Part shown: positions 45,211-54,218 of the stretch, piece by piece
Position numbering within the stretch: the first letter of the stretch is position 1
How the letters are laid out: each line of letters opens with the position of its first letter
Origin: Vibrio intestinalis
GTDB lineage: Bacteria; Pseudomonadota; Gammaproteobacteria; Enterobacterales; Vibrionaceae
DNA length: 64,000 nucleotides
Assembly: GCF_025195085.2 (NCBI RefSeq)
Contig: NZ_JANAVY020000011.1
Span: 50,504-114,503 of the forward strand
Reading direction: 5' to 3'
The notes under the pieces: generated by a model
Database searches by the model: none
Seen by the model: the letters and a program-made list of their open reading frames with translations, nothing else
What the model was told of the DNA's origin: nothing
Position numbers and translations under genes: made by a program

Positions 45211-46215
45211 ATGGCCACAATGAAAGACATTGCCAAACTCGCTGGGGTTTCTACCTCGACCGTCAGCCATGTTATTAACCAATCGCGCTATGTGAGTGAA
45301 GAGATTTCTGAGCGAGTGAACAAAGCCGCTCAGGATCTTAACTACACACCTTCAGCGCTAGCCCGTAGTCTTAAAGTCAATCGCACCAAAACCCTCGGTA
45401 TGTTGGTGACAACCTCAACCAACCCATTCTTTGGTGAAGTGGTAAAAGGGGTAGAACGTAGCTGTTATCAGCAAGGGTATAACCTCATCTTGTGTAATAC
45501 CGAAGGGGATAATGAACGAATGAAGTCGTCCATTAAAACCTTATTGCAAAAGCGTGTGGATGGCATGATTTTGATGTGCTCATCGCTAGAAGGTGAGCGC
45601 ATTGATATGTTTGATAAGTACCCTGACGTACCCGTTGTGGTCATGGACTGGGGCCCGATGCTATTTGCCAGCGATAAGATTCAAGATAACTCGCTACGCG
45701 GTGGCTACATGGCGGCGAAACACTTGATTGAGTGTGGCCACCAAGAGATTGGCTGTATTACAGGCCCGTTGAACCGTCATCAAGCGCAAATGCGTTATGA
45801 AGGATACAAACGCGCCCTCAACGAAGAAGGGCTGACCTTCAACCCAAATTGGATTATCGAATCTGATTTCGAAAGTGAAGGCGGCTATGACGCGTTCAAT
45901 AAGATGTACGACAAAGGCCCTCTGCCGAGTTCTATTTTTGTCTGTAACGACATGATGGCTTTAGGCGTGATCAATGCGGCTAACGAAAAGGGGATTTCGA
46001 TTCCTGATGACTTATCCATTATTGGCTATGATGACATCCATATTGCTAAGTTTATGTCGCCATCATTAAGTACTATTCACCAGCCAAAATATCGTTTAGG
46101 TAAGGCCGCGGTAGATACCTTGTTGAGCAAACTCAATAAGGAGAGCCAAGATGCGCAAGTGGTGCAACTTGAGCCAACTTTGGTAGAGCGGGATAGTGTC
46201 GCGATGCTGAAATAA
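45211..46215 (+). CDS. rbsR: Ribose operon repressor
   Basis: 334-aa LacI/GalR repressor. The N-terminal helix-turn-helix and hinge (MKDIAKLAGVSTSTVSHVIN to ALARSLK, residues 4-56) are followed by a ribose-binding-protein-like effector domain. It should release the 18-bp palindrome upstream of rbsD when ribose is present. It is the last gene of rbsDACBKR and is followed by a strong terminator. Confidence 0.95.
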   Translation: MATMKDIAKLAGVSTSTVSHVINQSRYVSEEISERVNKAAQDLNYTPSALARSLKVNRTKTLGMLVTTSTNPFFGEVVKGVERSCYQQGYNLILCNTEGDNERMKSSIKTLLQKRVDGMILMCSSLEGERIDMFDKYPDVPVVVMDWGPMLFASDKIQDNSLRGGYMAAKHLIECGHQEIGCITGPLNRHQAQMRYEGYKRALNEEGLTFNPNWIIESDFESEGGYDAFNKMYDKGPLPSSIFVCNDMMALGVINAANEKGISIPDDLSIIGYDDIHIAKFMSPSLSTIHQPKYRLGKAAVDTLLSKLNKESQDAQVVQLEPTLVERDSVAMLK

Positions 46216-46261
46216 GTATAAAACTATCAGTATTATTTCAAACTATGATCGCATCGATATT

Positions 46262-46290
46262 CAGGAGGACAATTGTCCTCCTGTTTTCAT
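46262..46290 (+). terminator. Terminator of the rbs operon
   Basis: A perfect 22-bp palindrome, arms CAGGAGGACAA and TTGTCCTCCTG, followed by TTTTCATTTT, 46 bp after rbsR. Confidence 0.85.
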
Positions 46291-46346
46291 TTTGAACCCT
46301 TCTATGATGCACCTAACGTAAGTAATAACAATTAAAGGACATCACA

Positions 46347-47078
46347 ATGGACCTATTCGCCCTACTTGATATCAACAATACCCTAGTCAATATTCCGATC
46401 GGTGGCGGCTACGCTATGTCATGGATTGAAGGCTTTGGCACACTGTTTGGTTTGCTGTGTATTTGGTTTGCTAGCCAAGAGAAAACTATCAACTACCTGT
46501 TTGGTCTGATTAACGTAACCTTGTTTGCGGTGATCTTTTTCCAAATTCAATTGTACGGATTGTTGCTACTGCAACTGTTTTTCTTCTGCGCCAACATCTA
46601 TGGCTGGTACGCATGGACTCGCCCGAATGCGCAGGGAGACACATTAGAAGTACGTTGGTTGAGTAAACAAAAACTGGTGGTGACTGCCGGTGTTAGTGCT
46701 GTCGCGATTGCGCTGCTGACCATCTACATTGACCCATTCTTCTTCTCTTTGGCTAACATTTCTGTGGACGTGTTAAATCTATTTGGTGCCGAGATCGCAG
46801 CTCCAACACTAGAACCTGATGCGTTCCCATTCTGGGATGCAACCATGACTGTGTTATCGATTGTGGCGCAAATTCTGATGACGCGTAAGTACGTTGAAAA
46901 CTGGATTCTATGGGTCGTGATTAACATCATCAGTGTGGGCGTGTATGCAACGCAAGGTGTTATGGCTATGTCAGTACAATACGCAATCCTAATGTTTATT
47001 GCCGCTAACGGCACTCGTGAATGGGCACGTACTGCGAAGCAAAATCGCTCTGAGCCAATGCAAGAGGCTCGCGCATAA
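46347..47078 (+). CDS. pnuC: PnuC-family nucleoside/nicotinamide riboside transporter
   Basis: 243-aa inner-membrane carrier with seven or eight helices. The PnuC hallmarks are WIEGFGTLFGLLCIWFASQE, NIYGWYAW and the C-terminal ENWILWVVINIISVGVY. PnuC proteins import nicotinamide riboside by facilitated diffusion, and relatives carry thiamine, riboflavin or deoxynucleosides. Here the next gene is a nucleoside phosphorylase with overlapping start, not nadR or a kinase, so a riboside that is cleaved after entry fits best. The acidic loop after the fifth helix (APTLEPDAFPFWD) is a little unusual. Confidence 0.88.
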   Translation: MDLFALLDINNTLVNIPIGGGYAMSWIEGFGTLFGLLCIWFASQEKTINYLFGLINVTLFAVIFFQIQLYGLLLLQLFFFCANIYGWYAWTRPNAQGDTLEVRWLSKQKLVVTAGVSAVAIALLTIYIDPFFFSLANISVDVLNLFGAEIAAPTLEPDAFPFWDATMTVLSIVAQILMTRKYVENWILWVVINIISVGVYATQGVMAMSVQYAILMFIAANGTREWARTAKQNRSEPMQEARA

Positions 47079-47806
47079 TGAAACAACCGCATATTTGTGT
47101 AGAGAGTGGTCAAGTTGCCGCACAGGTTATTGTGTGCGGTGAACCTGACAGAGCAAACCGAATCGCCGCGCTGCTTGATAACGCAGAACTGATGGCTGAA
47201 AACCGCGAGTACCGTGTGTTTACTGGTCAATATCAAGGTAAACCCATCACTGTGTGTAGTACGGGTATTGGTTCACCTTCAATGATCATTGCTGTTGAAG
47301 AATTAAAGCAATGCGGTGCAACGGATATTGTTCGCGTGGGCTCTGCAGGTGCATTGCAAAGCAATATTAAACTTGGTGAGCTTGTTGTGGCAGAAGCCGC
47401 GGTAAGAGACGAAGGTGGCTCGAAAGCTTATGTTTCTGCGGCTTACCCTGCATACTCGAGCTTTGGCTTACTAGGTGGCATTCATGGTTATCTGAGTGCA
47501 GAAAACGTTCGCTACCATTCTGGAGCGGTTCGCTCTCATGATAGCTTCTACACCGATGAAGAAGACCAGTTATGTGAGCGCTGGAGCGCAAAAGGCGTGC
47601 TTGGCGCAGATATGGAAACGTCAGCACTGCTAACTGTTGGTCGGCTAAGAGGTTTAAACGTGGCGTCTATCTTGAATAACGTGGTGCTTTACCAGCAAGA
47701 TGTGCAGCAAGGAGTGGCGCAATACGTCGATGAAAACCAAGCAATGATGGCTGGAGAAACTCTGGCTGCCAAAGCGGCTTTGCATGCCTTAGTCAACGCA
47801 GCATAG
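47078..47806 (+). CDS. Nucleoside phosphorylase, uridine phosphorylase-like
   Basis: 242-aa phosphorylase of the PNP/Udp superfamily. It splits a nucleoside into base and (deoxy)ribose-1-phosphate. Key blocks are GEPDRANRIA (phosphate binding), CSTGIGSPSMIIAVEEL, VRVGSAGALQ and ADMETSALL, where the ME pair binds ribose hydroxyls. It is shorter and more divergent than E. coli Udp, so base specificity is open. Its start overlaps the pnuC stop by one base, and the two form an import-and-cleave module next to rbs. Confidence 0.88.
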   Translation: MKQPHICVESGQVAAQVIVCGEPDRANRIAALLDNAELMAENREYRVFTGQYQGKPITVCSTGIGSPSMIIAVEELKQCGATDIVRVGSAGALQSNIKLGELVVAEAAVRDEGGSKAYVSAAYPAYSSFGLLGGIHGYLSAENVRYHSGAVRSHDSFYTDEEDQLCERWSAKGVLGADMETSALLTVGRLRGLNVASILNNVVLYQQDVQQGVAQYVDENQAMMAGETLAAKAALHALVNAA

Positions 47807-47838
47807 CCATATGACATCCTGAAACTTCCCCCGTTTCG

Positions 47839-47882
47839 AGCGACATCAATTTAAGCGATATCAATAGATGTCGCTTTTTTTA
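47839..47882 (+). terminator. Terminator of the pnuC-phosphorylase unit
   Basis: AGCGACATC and GATGTCGCT with a 19-nt loop and a T run. Confidence 0.75.
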
Positions 47883-48006
47883 TTTTGGGCTTCAATCGAT
47901 AAAACGGGAGCTTGGGCAGATATTGCAGCTAAACTTTTTAGCTAAAGTTGTAATCACTAGACCAAGTCGTTAGTTTGGCGGCGTTTAATAAAACAGAGTC
48001 AATTCC

Positions 48007-48687
48007 ATGCGAGTTAAGCCTTCTTCCATCGGTCGATTTTCACAGCAGTTAGCTGCGCAAAGTGAGCAGTTCAAATCCCTAATTTATCAGTGTCAAACGG
48101 GTTCAAGATATGTGGACGCTGGTGAGGCGATCCTCACTCAAGGTGAACAATTAGACTCTCTATATATTGTGCCAGTAGGCCGCGTGTCGATGAACATCAT
48201 TGCTGCCAATGGACGCTGCTTTCAATTGGGTGAAGCTGTTTGCGATGATCATATCTTTGGTGAGATGGAGTTTTTCACCGCGACCCCATGCCAGTGGAAT
48301 GTGGTGGCTGACGAATCAATGCAAGTGGATGTGATTTGTATAAAAACGCTGAGCCAAATGCTGCAACAACAGCCTGAAATGATGCTGTTTTTTGCGTCTG
48401 CTTTGGCTGAGGATTATCAAGAGTCACTGGATATCTACACCAGCCGTTTACTACACCCAATCGCCTACAATATCGCCCACGATTTGCTGATACAGCACCA
48501 AGATAGTATTAGCTTAGGCGGCTTCGAGAAAGTAAACCAAGAGGCAGAACGTTTTGGCACATCAAGCCGTGTATACCGACGCGCAGTGAAGGAGTTGGTT
48601 GAAAAAGGCTTGGTTGAAAAGAGCGACTCAGGATTGAAAATCGTCGATATCACGCGATTAAGCCGTTACTTAGAAAGTGATAGCTAA
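48007..48687 (+). CDS. Crp/Fnr-family regulator, YeiL-like
   Basis: 226-aa transcription factor. Residues about 25-130 form a cyclic-nucleotide-binding-type beta barrel (YVDAGEAILTQGEQLDSLYIV, GEMEFF). A C-terminal helix-turn-helix follows (about 175-215, AERFGTSSRVYRRAVKELVEKGLV). It lacks the Arg-Ser pair of the CRP cAMP pocket, so the ligand is not cAMP by inspection. E. coli YeiL, the closest type I know, also sits beside nucleoside-catabolism genes, so control of the pnuC unit is plausible. Confidence 0.8.
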   Translation: MRVKPSSIGRFSQQLAAQSEQFKSLIYQCQTGSRYVDAGEAILTQGEQLDSLYIVPVGRVSMNIIAANGRCFQLGEAVCDDHIFGEMEFFTATPCQWNVVADESMQVDVICIKTLSQMLQQQPEMMLFFASALAEDYQESLDIYTSRLLHPIAYNIAHDLLIQHQDSISLGGFEKVNQEAERFGTSSRVYRRAVKELVEKGLVEKSDSGLKIVDITRLSRYLESDS

Positions 48688-48891
48688 GTCACGCTTAGCC
48701 AACTCTAATCCAGTTTAATGATCAATATTTGATGAAGCGTTTTCTAATTAACTGAAAAATCATAAATATTGTCTATGTTATATGGGGTGGAATAACCGTT
48801 ATCTAATGGTAATGGGTGCTTGTTATTGCCACGCTAACTAGAGATTTGACCAAAGAGTTAAACTCAACAACGTAAATAAAATGGAAATTGT

Positions 48892-50049
48892 ATGAAAAAG
48901 ACAACGATCGCAGTGGTATGCGCGTTAGGCGCGATGTCTTCTCAAGCGCTAGCTGGCACGATAGTCGCCGATGCTCGCAGTAACGCTATGGGTAATACAG
49001 GTGTTGTTTCATCTGACTATCTGTTAGCTCCATTTCATAACCCGGCGCTAGGTGCACTCCATCGTGAAGACGACGATGTAGGTATCCTGCTGCCAGCTTT
49101 GGGTGTGAACGTTAGTGATAAAGACGAAACCGTGTCGACCATTGATGATGCTCAAGGCCTATATGACCGTTTTGAAAACGGTTCAGTGGTGGCGAGCGAT
49201 GCATTAGAGCTCGACCGCTTTATGGATGAGCTAGAAGGCAACCAACCTGTCGCTATTACCGGCGGTGCAAATTTCGCGGTAGCGATTCCTACACGCGCTG
49301 TTTCAATTAACTTGTTCGCTGGTGGCTATACAGATGTGATTGCGGATACTCAGATCGCTTCAGAGCAAGCAGGTTATGATCCAACCGATCCAACAGACGT
49401 GGAAAACCGTTATTTGAACTCTAAGTTCGCTATGGTTGCCTTTGGTGTGACCGAAGTGGGTTTATCTTTCGCTAAGAGCTTTGAATTTGGCAATCATGAT
49501 ATTGCGTTTGGTATCTCACCTAAATATCAAAACTTGGTGACCTATTCACAACTTGATAGCATCGATTCTTTTGATCTTGATAACTATGACAAGAGTGAAG
49601 TGACCGAGAGCGCGTTCAACCTAGACTTGGGTATGGCTTGGCACTCAGGCCCTTTACGCGCAGGTCTTGCACTGAAAAACCTATTCTCGCAAGAAATCAA
49701 CACGCAAGTGGGCAACTACACTTATGAGCTAAATCCTCAAGCCACTGTCGGCTTTGGTTATGCTGGTGAGTTTGTGGCGGCAAGTGTTGATTTTGACCTG
49801 ACTAAGCAAAAGCGCTTCCAGCAACTGGCAGACGATACTCAGTTCTTACGTTTTGGTATTGAAGGCAATGCTTGGGGGTGGGCACAGCTACGTGCAGGTT
49901 ATGAGATCGATCTAGAAGATACGCTAGAGAACTCAATCACTGCGGGTATCGGTATTAGTCCGTTTGATGTGGTTAGCTTAGATCTTGCGGGCTCTTACGC
50001 AGGTGATAATCAATTTGGTGCGTCTCTAAACTTAGCATTTACTTTCTAA
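48892..50049 (+). CDS. Outer-membrane beta-barrel protein, TraF_2-like
   Basis: 385-aa exported protein with a signal peptide ending at ALA (residue about 21). The mature part has alternating beta strands and ends in LNLAFTF, the C-terminal aromatic expected of an outer-membrane barrel. The opening DARSNAMGNTGVVSSDYLLAPFHNPAL is shared with FadL-like and TraF_2 proteins. Databases often label the family conjugal transfer protein TraF, but no other transfer gene is present, so a role in conjugation is not supported. Function unknown. Confidence 0.75.
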   Translation: MKKTTIAVVCALGAMSSQALAGTIVADARSNAMGNTGVVSSDYLLAPFHNPALGALHREDDDVGILLPALGVNVSDKDETVSTIDDAQGLYDRFENGSVVASDALELDRFMDELEGNQPVAITGGANFAVAIPTRAVSINLFAGGYTDVIADTQIASEQAGYDPTDPTDVENRYLNSKFAMVAFGVTEVGLSFAKSFEFGNHDIAFGISPKYQNLVTYSQLDSIDSFDLDNYDKSEVTESAFNLDLGMAWHSGPLRAGLALKNLFSQEINTQVGNYTYELNPQATVGFGYAGEFVAASVDFDLTKQKRFQQLADDTQFLRFGIEGNAWGWAQLRAGYEIDLEDTLENSITAGIGISPFDVVSLDLAGSYAGDNQFGASLNLAFTF

Positions 50050-50067
50050 TGCAAGATAGAAGATAAC

Positions 50068-50093
50068 AAAAAGCGACCTGAGGTCGCTTTTTT
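50068..50093. terminator. Bidirectional terminator
   Basis: AAAAAGCGACC and GGTCGCTTTTT around TGA, between the converging barrel and thioesterase genes. Confidence 0.85.
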
Positions 50094-50094
50094 A

Positions 50095-50580
50095 CTATTT
50101 AAGGTATTTGACGTGAGCTTGCATCTCTTCGCCAATTTGTTTACGCATATTCATTAGGCGAATGGCCGATTGTTTTAACTCAATATCTTCATCAGATTGC
50201 GGAATCCACTCCGGTACTTTGGTTGGTTTCCCTTCTTCATCCACCGCCACCATGATTACAATACAGTGGGTGGTTAAACGGTTTTTCAGCTCTTTCGGAT
50301 CACTTGCTTGTACATCAATCGCAATGTGCATTGATGAACTTCCGGTATAGATGACTTTCGCACTGACCTCTACTAAGTTTCCGACATGAATTGGCGCAAC
50401 AAAGCGGATGCCCCCAGCATAAGCAGTGATACAGTACTTACCAGACCAACCAGCAGCACAGGCATAGGCTGCTAAGTCGATCCATTTCATTGCCGCGCCA
50501 CCGTGCACTTTGCCACCAAAGTTTACGTCACTCGGCTCGGCGAGAAAGCGTAAGGTAATCTCTCGTTGTGGTTCGCTCAT
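50095..50580 (-). CDS. Acyl-CoA thioesterase, YciA/BACH-like hot-dog fold
   Basis: Hydrolyses acyl-CoA thioesters to free acid and CoA. The 161-aa single hot-dog domain has the helix signature NFGGKVHGGAAMKWIDLAAYACA, with the catalytic Asp in WID. The ATG at 50580 is preferred: AAGGAG is eight bases upstream, whereas it is only one base from the ATG at 50586. It is a single gene with no fatty-acid genes nearby. Confidence 0.88.
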   Translation of the reverse strand: MSEPQREITLRFLAEPSDVNFGGKVHGGAAMKWIDLAAYACAAGWSGKYCITAYAGGIRFVAPIHVGNLVEVSAKVIYTGSSSMHIAIDVQASDPKELKNRLTTHCIVIMVAVDEEGKPTKVPEWIPQSDEDIELKQSAIRLMNMRKQIGEEMQAHVKYLK

Positions 50581-50635
50581 TGTCATACTCCTTTATGCAT
50601 TCGCTTTGCCCAATAGGCTACATCAATTGCTTAGA

Positions 50636-51811
50636 TTATAACGGCTGAGCCATCACTTTATCCATAATTGCCATGCTTTGGTCGAAGTATGGATTATAAG
50701 TTAATCGAGCATGGTATTTACCCGCTTCAGAGTAACCCCAAGCGGAGTACCAGATTTGTTCACCGCCTGCGCAGCTGGTTTCGTTAGCGGCGGTTTGGCC
50801 GTTATCGCAGATAATGTTTCTGCCGCCAATGCCATAGTTTGGGTTGGTTGGCGAAAACAGCAAGCCCATGTGTGAACCATTGGAAATACGCTGCTCTGGC
50901 AGTTTCATGCTAAATCGGGTCGAGCGTGGATCGCTGATGCCTTCTTCACCTTGCCATACAATCATGTTGCTAGGGTTTGGCATATGCTGGCTGAAAGTAT
51001 CAATAGCAAATTTTGTGTTGATCACTTTGTCGCCTTCACTCATCAACATAAAGACGGGCTTTTGATAATTAGCTTCTTGTAATTGATTGCGCACGACTTC
51101 CGAAGTTTGATAGTAAACCGCTGCGGCATTCATAGGTAATGAGTTGTAACGCAGAGGGTTATCTTCTTTATCTTGGTCGGCCCAAGTAACAAAGTAACTG
51201 GCAATATCGGCAAAGCCTACGAGAGAAGAACCCGGTTCAAACGCAGGTGAAAATAGCAATAAGCCTCCTATCTCGTTATCAGTAATTGCTTGTGAAGTCG
51301 CAAGGTTCGCACCGGTTGAGTAACCACCTAACCAAACTGAGTCTACCTCCTGCTTGAGTAGTTCTGTATGGTGTGCGACCACGCTTTGCCATTCATCAAG
51401 GCTTGGCAATTGTAGATCTCCGACCTTGCTACCGTGGCCTGGCAATAAAACCGTTCTTACAAGGTAGCCTTGCTCGGCTAGGTGTGTGGCAACATCAACA
51501 AACGAGTAGGGAGAATCCCCTAAGCCATGAACAAGCAGTACCCCTTGGCCATTTGGCTCAGCGGGGCGGTACTCGCGCGGTAAAATTTGATTTAACTCGC
51601 TCTGCTTGTCTGCGGACATGAAGATACGATTGGTTTCAAGCCATTGCTGCGTTTGATTAATGTACTCAGCAAAACTTGCCTGTGTATGACTTGGCAATGA
51701 CTGAGCCGCTTGAAAGTGCGGATCACTGCTTTGGTTTGAGGTACAGCCTATTAACCCCGTTGTTACGGCGGCCGCAACGTAAAATACCATGGCAGAGCGT
51801 TTACGCATCAT
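50636..51811 (-). CDS. Alpha/beta-hydrolase lipoprotein
   Basis: About 391-aa lipoprotein hydrolase. A signal peptide with lipobox LIGC (Cys about residue 23) predicts lipid anchoring to the envelope. The alpha/beta-hydrolase domain has the oxyanion motif LVHGLGDSPYSFVD and nucleophile elbow GYSTG (Ser), with the His in GSHMGL. The family is lysophospholipase/carboxylesterase-like; the substrate is unknown. The start at 51811 is chosen because upstream in-frame codons put charged residues before the signal peptide and lack a ribosome site. It lies 20 bp downstream of the small membrane gene. Confidence 0.82.
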   Translation of the reverse strand: MMRKRSAMVFYVAAAVTTGLIGCTSNQSSDPHFQAAQSLPSHTQASFAEYINQTQQWLETNRIFMSADKQSELNQILPREYRPAEPNGQGVLLVHGLGDSPYSFVDVATHLAEQGYLVRTVLLPGHGSKVGDLQLPSLDEWQSVVAHHTELLKQEVDSVWLGGYSTGANLATSQAITDNEIGGLLLFSPAFEPGSSLVGFADIASYFVTWADQDKEDNPLRYNSLPMNAAAVYYQTSEVVRNQLQEANYQKPVFMLMSEGDKVINTKFAIDTFSQHMPNPSNMIVWQGEEGISDPRSTRFSMKLPEQRISNGSHMGLLFSPTNPNYGIGGRNIICDNGQTAANETSCAGGEQIWYSAWGYSEAGKYHARLTYNPYFDQSMAIMDKVMAQPL

Positions 51812-51830
51812 ATATTCCAGACGTTCCTTT

Positions 51831-52031
51831 TTATTTTGAGATATCTTCATATTCGCCCTCAAGTACCGCACCGTGTTTTGGCTGGTTTGCTTGTTGAGAT
51901 TTCACTGTATCACGCAGCTTCTTGCCGGTAATCAAGGCAAGAATAGTAAGTGGAATAGCAAGCAGTAGGCCAAACAATACTGATATAAAACCGACCAACA
52001 GTGCCATAACGCCTGAGATGAATTTATACAT
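51831..52031 (-). CDS. Small membrane protein, unknown function
   Basis: 66-aa protein with one long or two short hydrophobic segments (residues about 4-35, VMALLVGFISVLFGLLLAIPLTILALI) and a hydrophilic tail ending GEYEDISK. I recognise no family. The ATG at 52031 has GAGG eight bases upstream; the TTG at 52037 is rejected. It probably forms a two-gene unit with the lipoprotein hydrolase. Confidence 0.65.
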   Translation of the reverse strand: MYKFISGVMALLVGFISVLFGLLLAIPLTILALITGKKLRDTVKSQQANQPKHGAVLEGEYEDISK

Positions 52032-52192
52032 AATCAATACCTCAATTCAGTGGGGCGAAAGCGTGTTGATAAACATTCATTCGCAATATGGAATCATATT
52101 AATCGGTTGAAAATGAATAGTAGATGAACATCACATTTAGGATTGAATTCCTCACATAATGGAAGAAATGCAAACGAGGTTTGAAATGAGAG

Positions 52193-52228
52193 AAAAAAGC
52201 CGCTTTTTGGGGAAAAGCGGCAAAAAAA
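52193..52228 (-). terminator. Terminator of the GAPDH gene
   Basis: Read on the minus strand, GCCGCTTTT and AAAAGCGGC around a 5-nt loop, followed by a T run, 37 bp after the stop. Confidence 0.88.
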
Positions 52229-52264
52229 GTATCGTTATTATTATGTTGTGGAGGTTATTAAAGG

Positions 52265-53704
52265 CTAGTTGGATTCAGGGTAGCTCTTGTAGCGAACCCC
52301 CATCATTTGTTCCATGCAATGCACGACTTGGCAACTGTAGCCAAACTCGTTGTCATACCAAATATACAATACGCAGCGATTGTCTTGCGCGATGGTAGCT
52401 GCGCCATCAACCACTCCTGCATATCGAGAGCCCACTAAGTCTGACGATACGACTTCAGTAGAGTCGGTGTAATCGATTTGGCCTGATAATGGGGAGTTAA
52501 GCGCCATTTCACGTAGGTAATGGTTGAGTTCTTCTGTCTCGACTGCGCTGTTTAGGTTTAAGTTAGCCACTGCCATCGACACATTCGGAGTCGGAACTCG
52601 AATCGCATTGCCCGTTAACTTACCCGCAAGTTCAGGTAAGGCCTTCGATACTGCTTTTGCTGCGCCAGTAGAGGTCAACACCATGTTGAGTGAGGCACTG
52701 CGGCCGCGGCGTTCACCAGAATGGAAGTTATCAATTAGGTTTTGGTCGTTGGTGAATGAGTGAACGGTCTCAATATGGCCAGAGGTAATACTGTAACGAT
52801 CGTTGATCGCTTTTAATACTGGTGTAATGGCGTTGGTAGTGCAACTCGCCGCAGAAATGATGGCATCTTCTTTTTGAATCACTGATTCATTGACGCCAAA
52901 TACGACGTTCTTGATGTCGCCTTTGCCCGGTGCGGTAAGAAGAACTTTCTCTGCGCCGTTACACGCGAGGTGTTTTCCTAGTCCTTCACTGTCGCGCCAT
53001 ACACCAGTGTTATCTACGATAAGCGCTTGGTTAATTCCGTACTGAGTGTAATCCACTTCTTCTGGGTTGTTCGCGTAGATGATCTGAATGTAGTTACCGT
53101 TAGCGATGATCGCTTTACGCTCTTCATCGATCACTATGCTGCCGTTGAATTGACCATGTACTGAGTCGCGGCGTAAAAGGCTGGCTCGCTTTTCAAGATC
53201 ACCTTGTTTGCCGCCACGAACGACGATCGCTCGTAAGCGCAGTGGATAGCCCGGACCGCTCTTTTCGACCAGCAAACGAGTGAGTAATCGACCAATACGG
53301 CCAAAGCCATATAAAACAACATCTCTAGGTTTGCTGACGCTTTCGCCCGTCATTGCAGTAAGCAAAGCAGAGTAGAGGAAGTCTTTAACTCCGTGGGCAT
53401 CGTCTCTATCTTGCCAAAACTTTTCTGCCAACATGCCCACATCAATACGACATGGCGAAAGTGGCATTTCACACAAGGCTTGGATGATAGGAAGGGTCTG
53501 ATTCGGTTGGATTGCTTCTTTAGTGTAGTGGCGTGACAAGCGGTGGGTCTTGATGATGTCGATGGTCGCGGCATTCACCAAGGTTTTACCAAACAGAGTC
53601 ACTTCTACGCCTTTTTGACGATACAGTTGACCGAGCAAAGGGGAGATGGTTTCTGCAATCGTTTGGCTGGTTTGCCAATCTAGAAGGTGTTTCTCAGGGC
53701 TCAT
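52265..53704 (-). CDS. gap: Long-form glyceraldehyde-3-phosphate dehydrogenase
   Basis: Oxidises and phosphorylates glyceraldehyde-3-phosphate with NAD(P). At 479 aa it is about 140 residues longer than glycolytic GapA. The extra N-terminal region (about 1-125) is helical. The Rossmann motif GFGRIGR is at 133-139, catalytic Cys288 is in SAASCTTNAITP, and catalytic His315 is in VHSFTND. Vibrios carry this long form beside a normal GapA; its special role is unsettled. It is a single gene with a 10-bp inverted repeat in its leader at 53744-53775. Confidence 0.92.
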   Translation of the reverse strand: MSPEKHLLDWQTSQTIAETISPLLGQLYRQKGVEVTLFGKTLVNAATIDIIKTHRLSRHYTKEAIQPNQTLPIIQALCEMPLSPCRIDVGMLAEKFWQDRDDAHGVKDFLYSALLTAMTGESVSKPRDVVLYGFGRIGRLLTRLLVEKSGPGYPLRLRAIVVRGGKQGDLEKRASLLRRDSVHGQFNGSIVIDEERKAIIANGNYIQIIYANNPEEVDYTQYGINQALIVDNTGVWRDSEGLGKHLACNGAEKVLLTAPGKGDIKNVVFGVNESVIQKEDAIISAASCTTNAITPVLKAINDRYSITSGHIETVHSFTNDQNLIDNFHSGERRGRSASLNMVLTSTGAAKAVSKALPELAGKLTGNAIRVPTPNVSMAVANLNLNSAVETEELNHYLREMALNSPLSGQIDYTDSTEVVSSDLVGSRYAGVVDGAATIAQDNRCVLYIWYDNEFGYSCQVVHCMEQMMGVRYKSYPESN

Positions 53705-54218
53705 GGATTGTTGGGGCCTTATTTCACGTTATAGATATAGGGGCCACCTCACAGGTCAACGGCAATGTGAGGTGGTGAATTATTTGTAATTTTTATGTGG
53801 CGGGAGTGTAATTGCTGACTTCTTATTCTGCTAGTAAAAATAATGACAGGCTATTGTGCTGTGTATTGCGGTTTTTATAGGTTTTAAGCATGAAGGACTA
53901 GGTTGTTTTGCTGATTGACTTTTGTAAAAGTGGTCAGTTAATTCGTGCCGATAAATACTCAGTTCAAGTCAAGGTTGAAAATGATGAGACATCAAGACTG
54001 TTGGTTGAGGTATTTGTCAATTTATCAACATAAATAGTTATAACAAGTGAGAAGTGAGTGGTTGCGACTTTGGTCATCGCAATAGCGTGCTGTTTTGACA
54101 GCGTGAATGGAGAAGATTTTCTTCAACGATTAAGAGTTTTGCTACAAAAGCTGAGATTGATCACAGTTGCTAGCGGGCAATGATTTGCTTGTTTTATTTG
54201 TAAGAAGGCCTTGAATTA
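53705..54218. other. 514-bp gap between gap and the response regulator
   Basis: No ORF. It contains the 53744-53775 inverted repeat 40 bp from the gap start. A GCTGA-N6-TCACA near 54150 is only a partial CRP match. The remainder is AT-rich and featureless. Confidence 0.4.
53744..53775. repeat. Inverted repeat upstream of gap
   Basis: CCACCTCACA and TGTGAGGTGG, perfect 10-bp arms around 12 nt, between the promoter region and the start of gap. It could be an operator or a leader hairpin. Confidence 0.6.

Noticed and set aside
44736..45236. 166-aa minus-strand ORF opposite rbsK
   Set aside because: Antisense shadow of a PfkB kinase gene; low-complexity Ser/Ala composition.
46724..47236. 170-aa minus-strand ORF across pnuC and the phosphorylase
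   Set aside because: It lies over two well-supported genes on the plus strand and shows no recognisable domain.
48892..50049. Conjugation gene (TraF)
   Set aside because: The family name is inherited; the protein looks like an outer-membrane barrel and no other transfer gene is present.
54140..54165. CRP site upstream of the response regulator
   Set aside because: Only the TCACA half is intact; the other half matches three of five bases.
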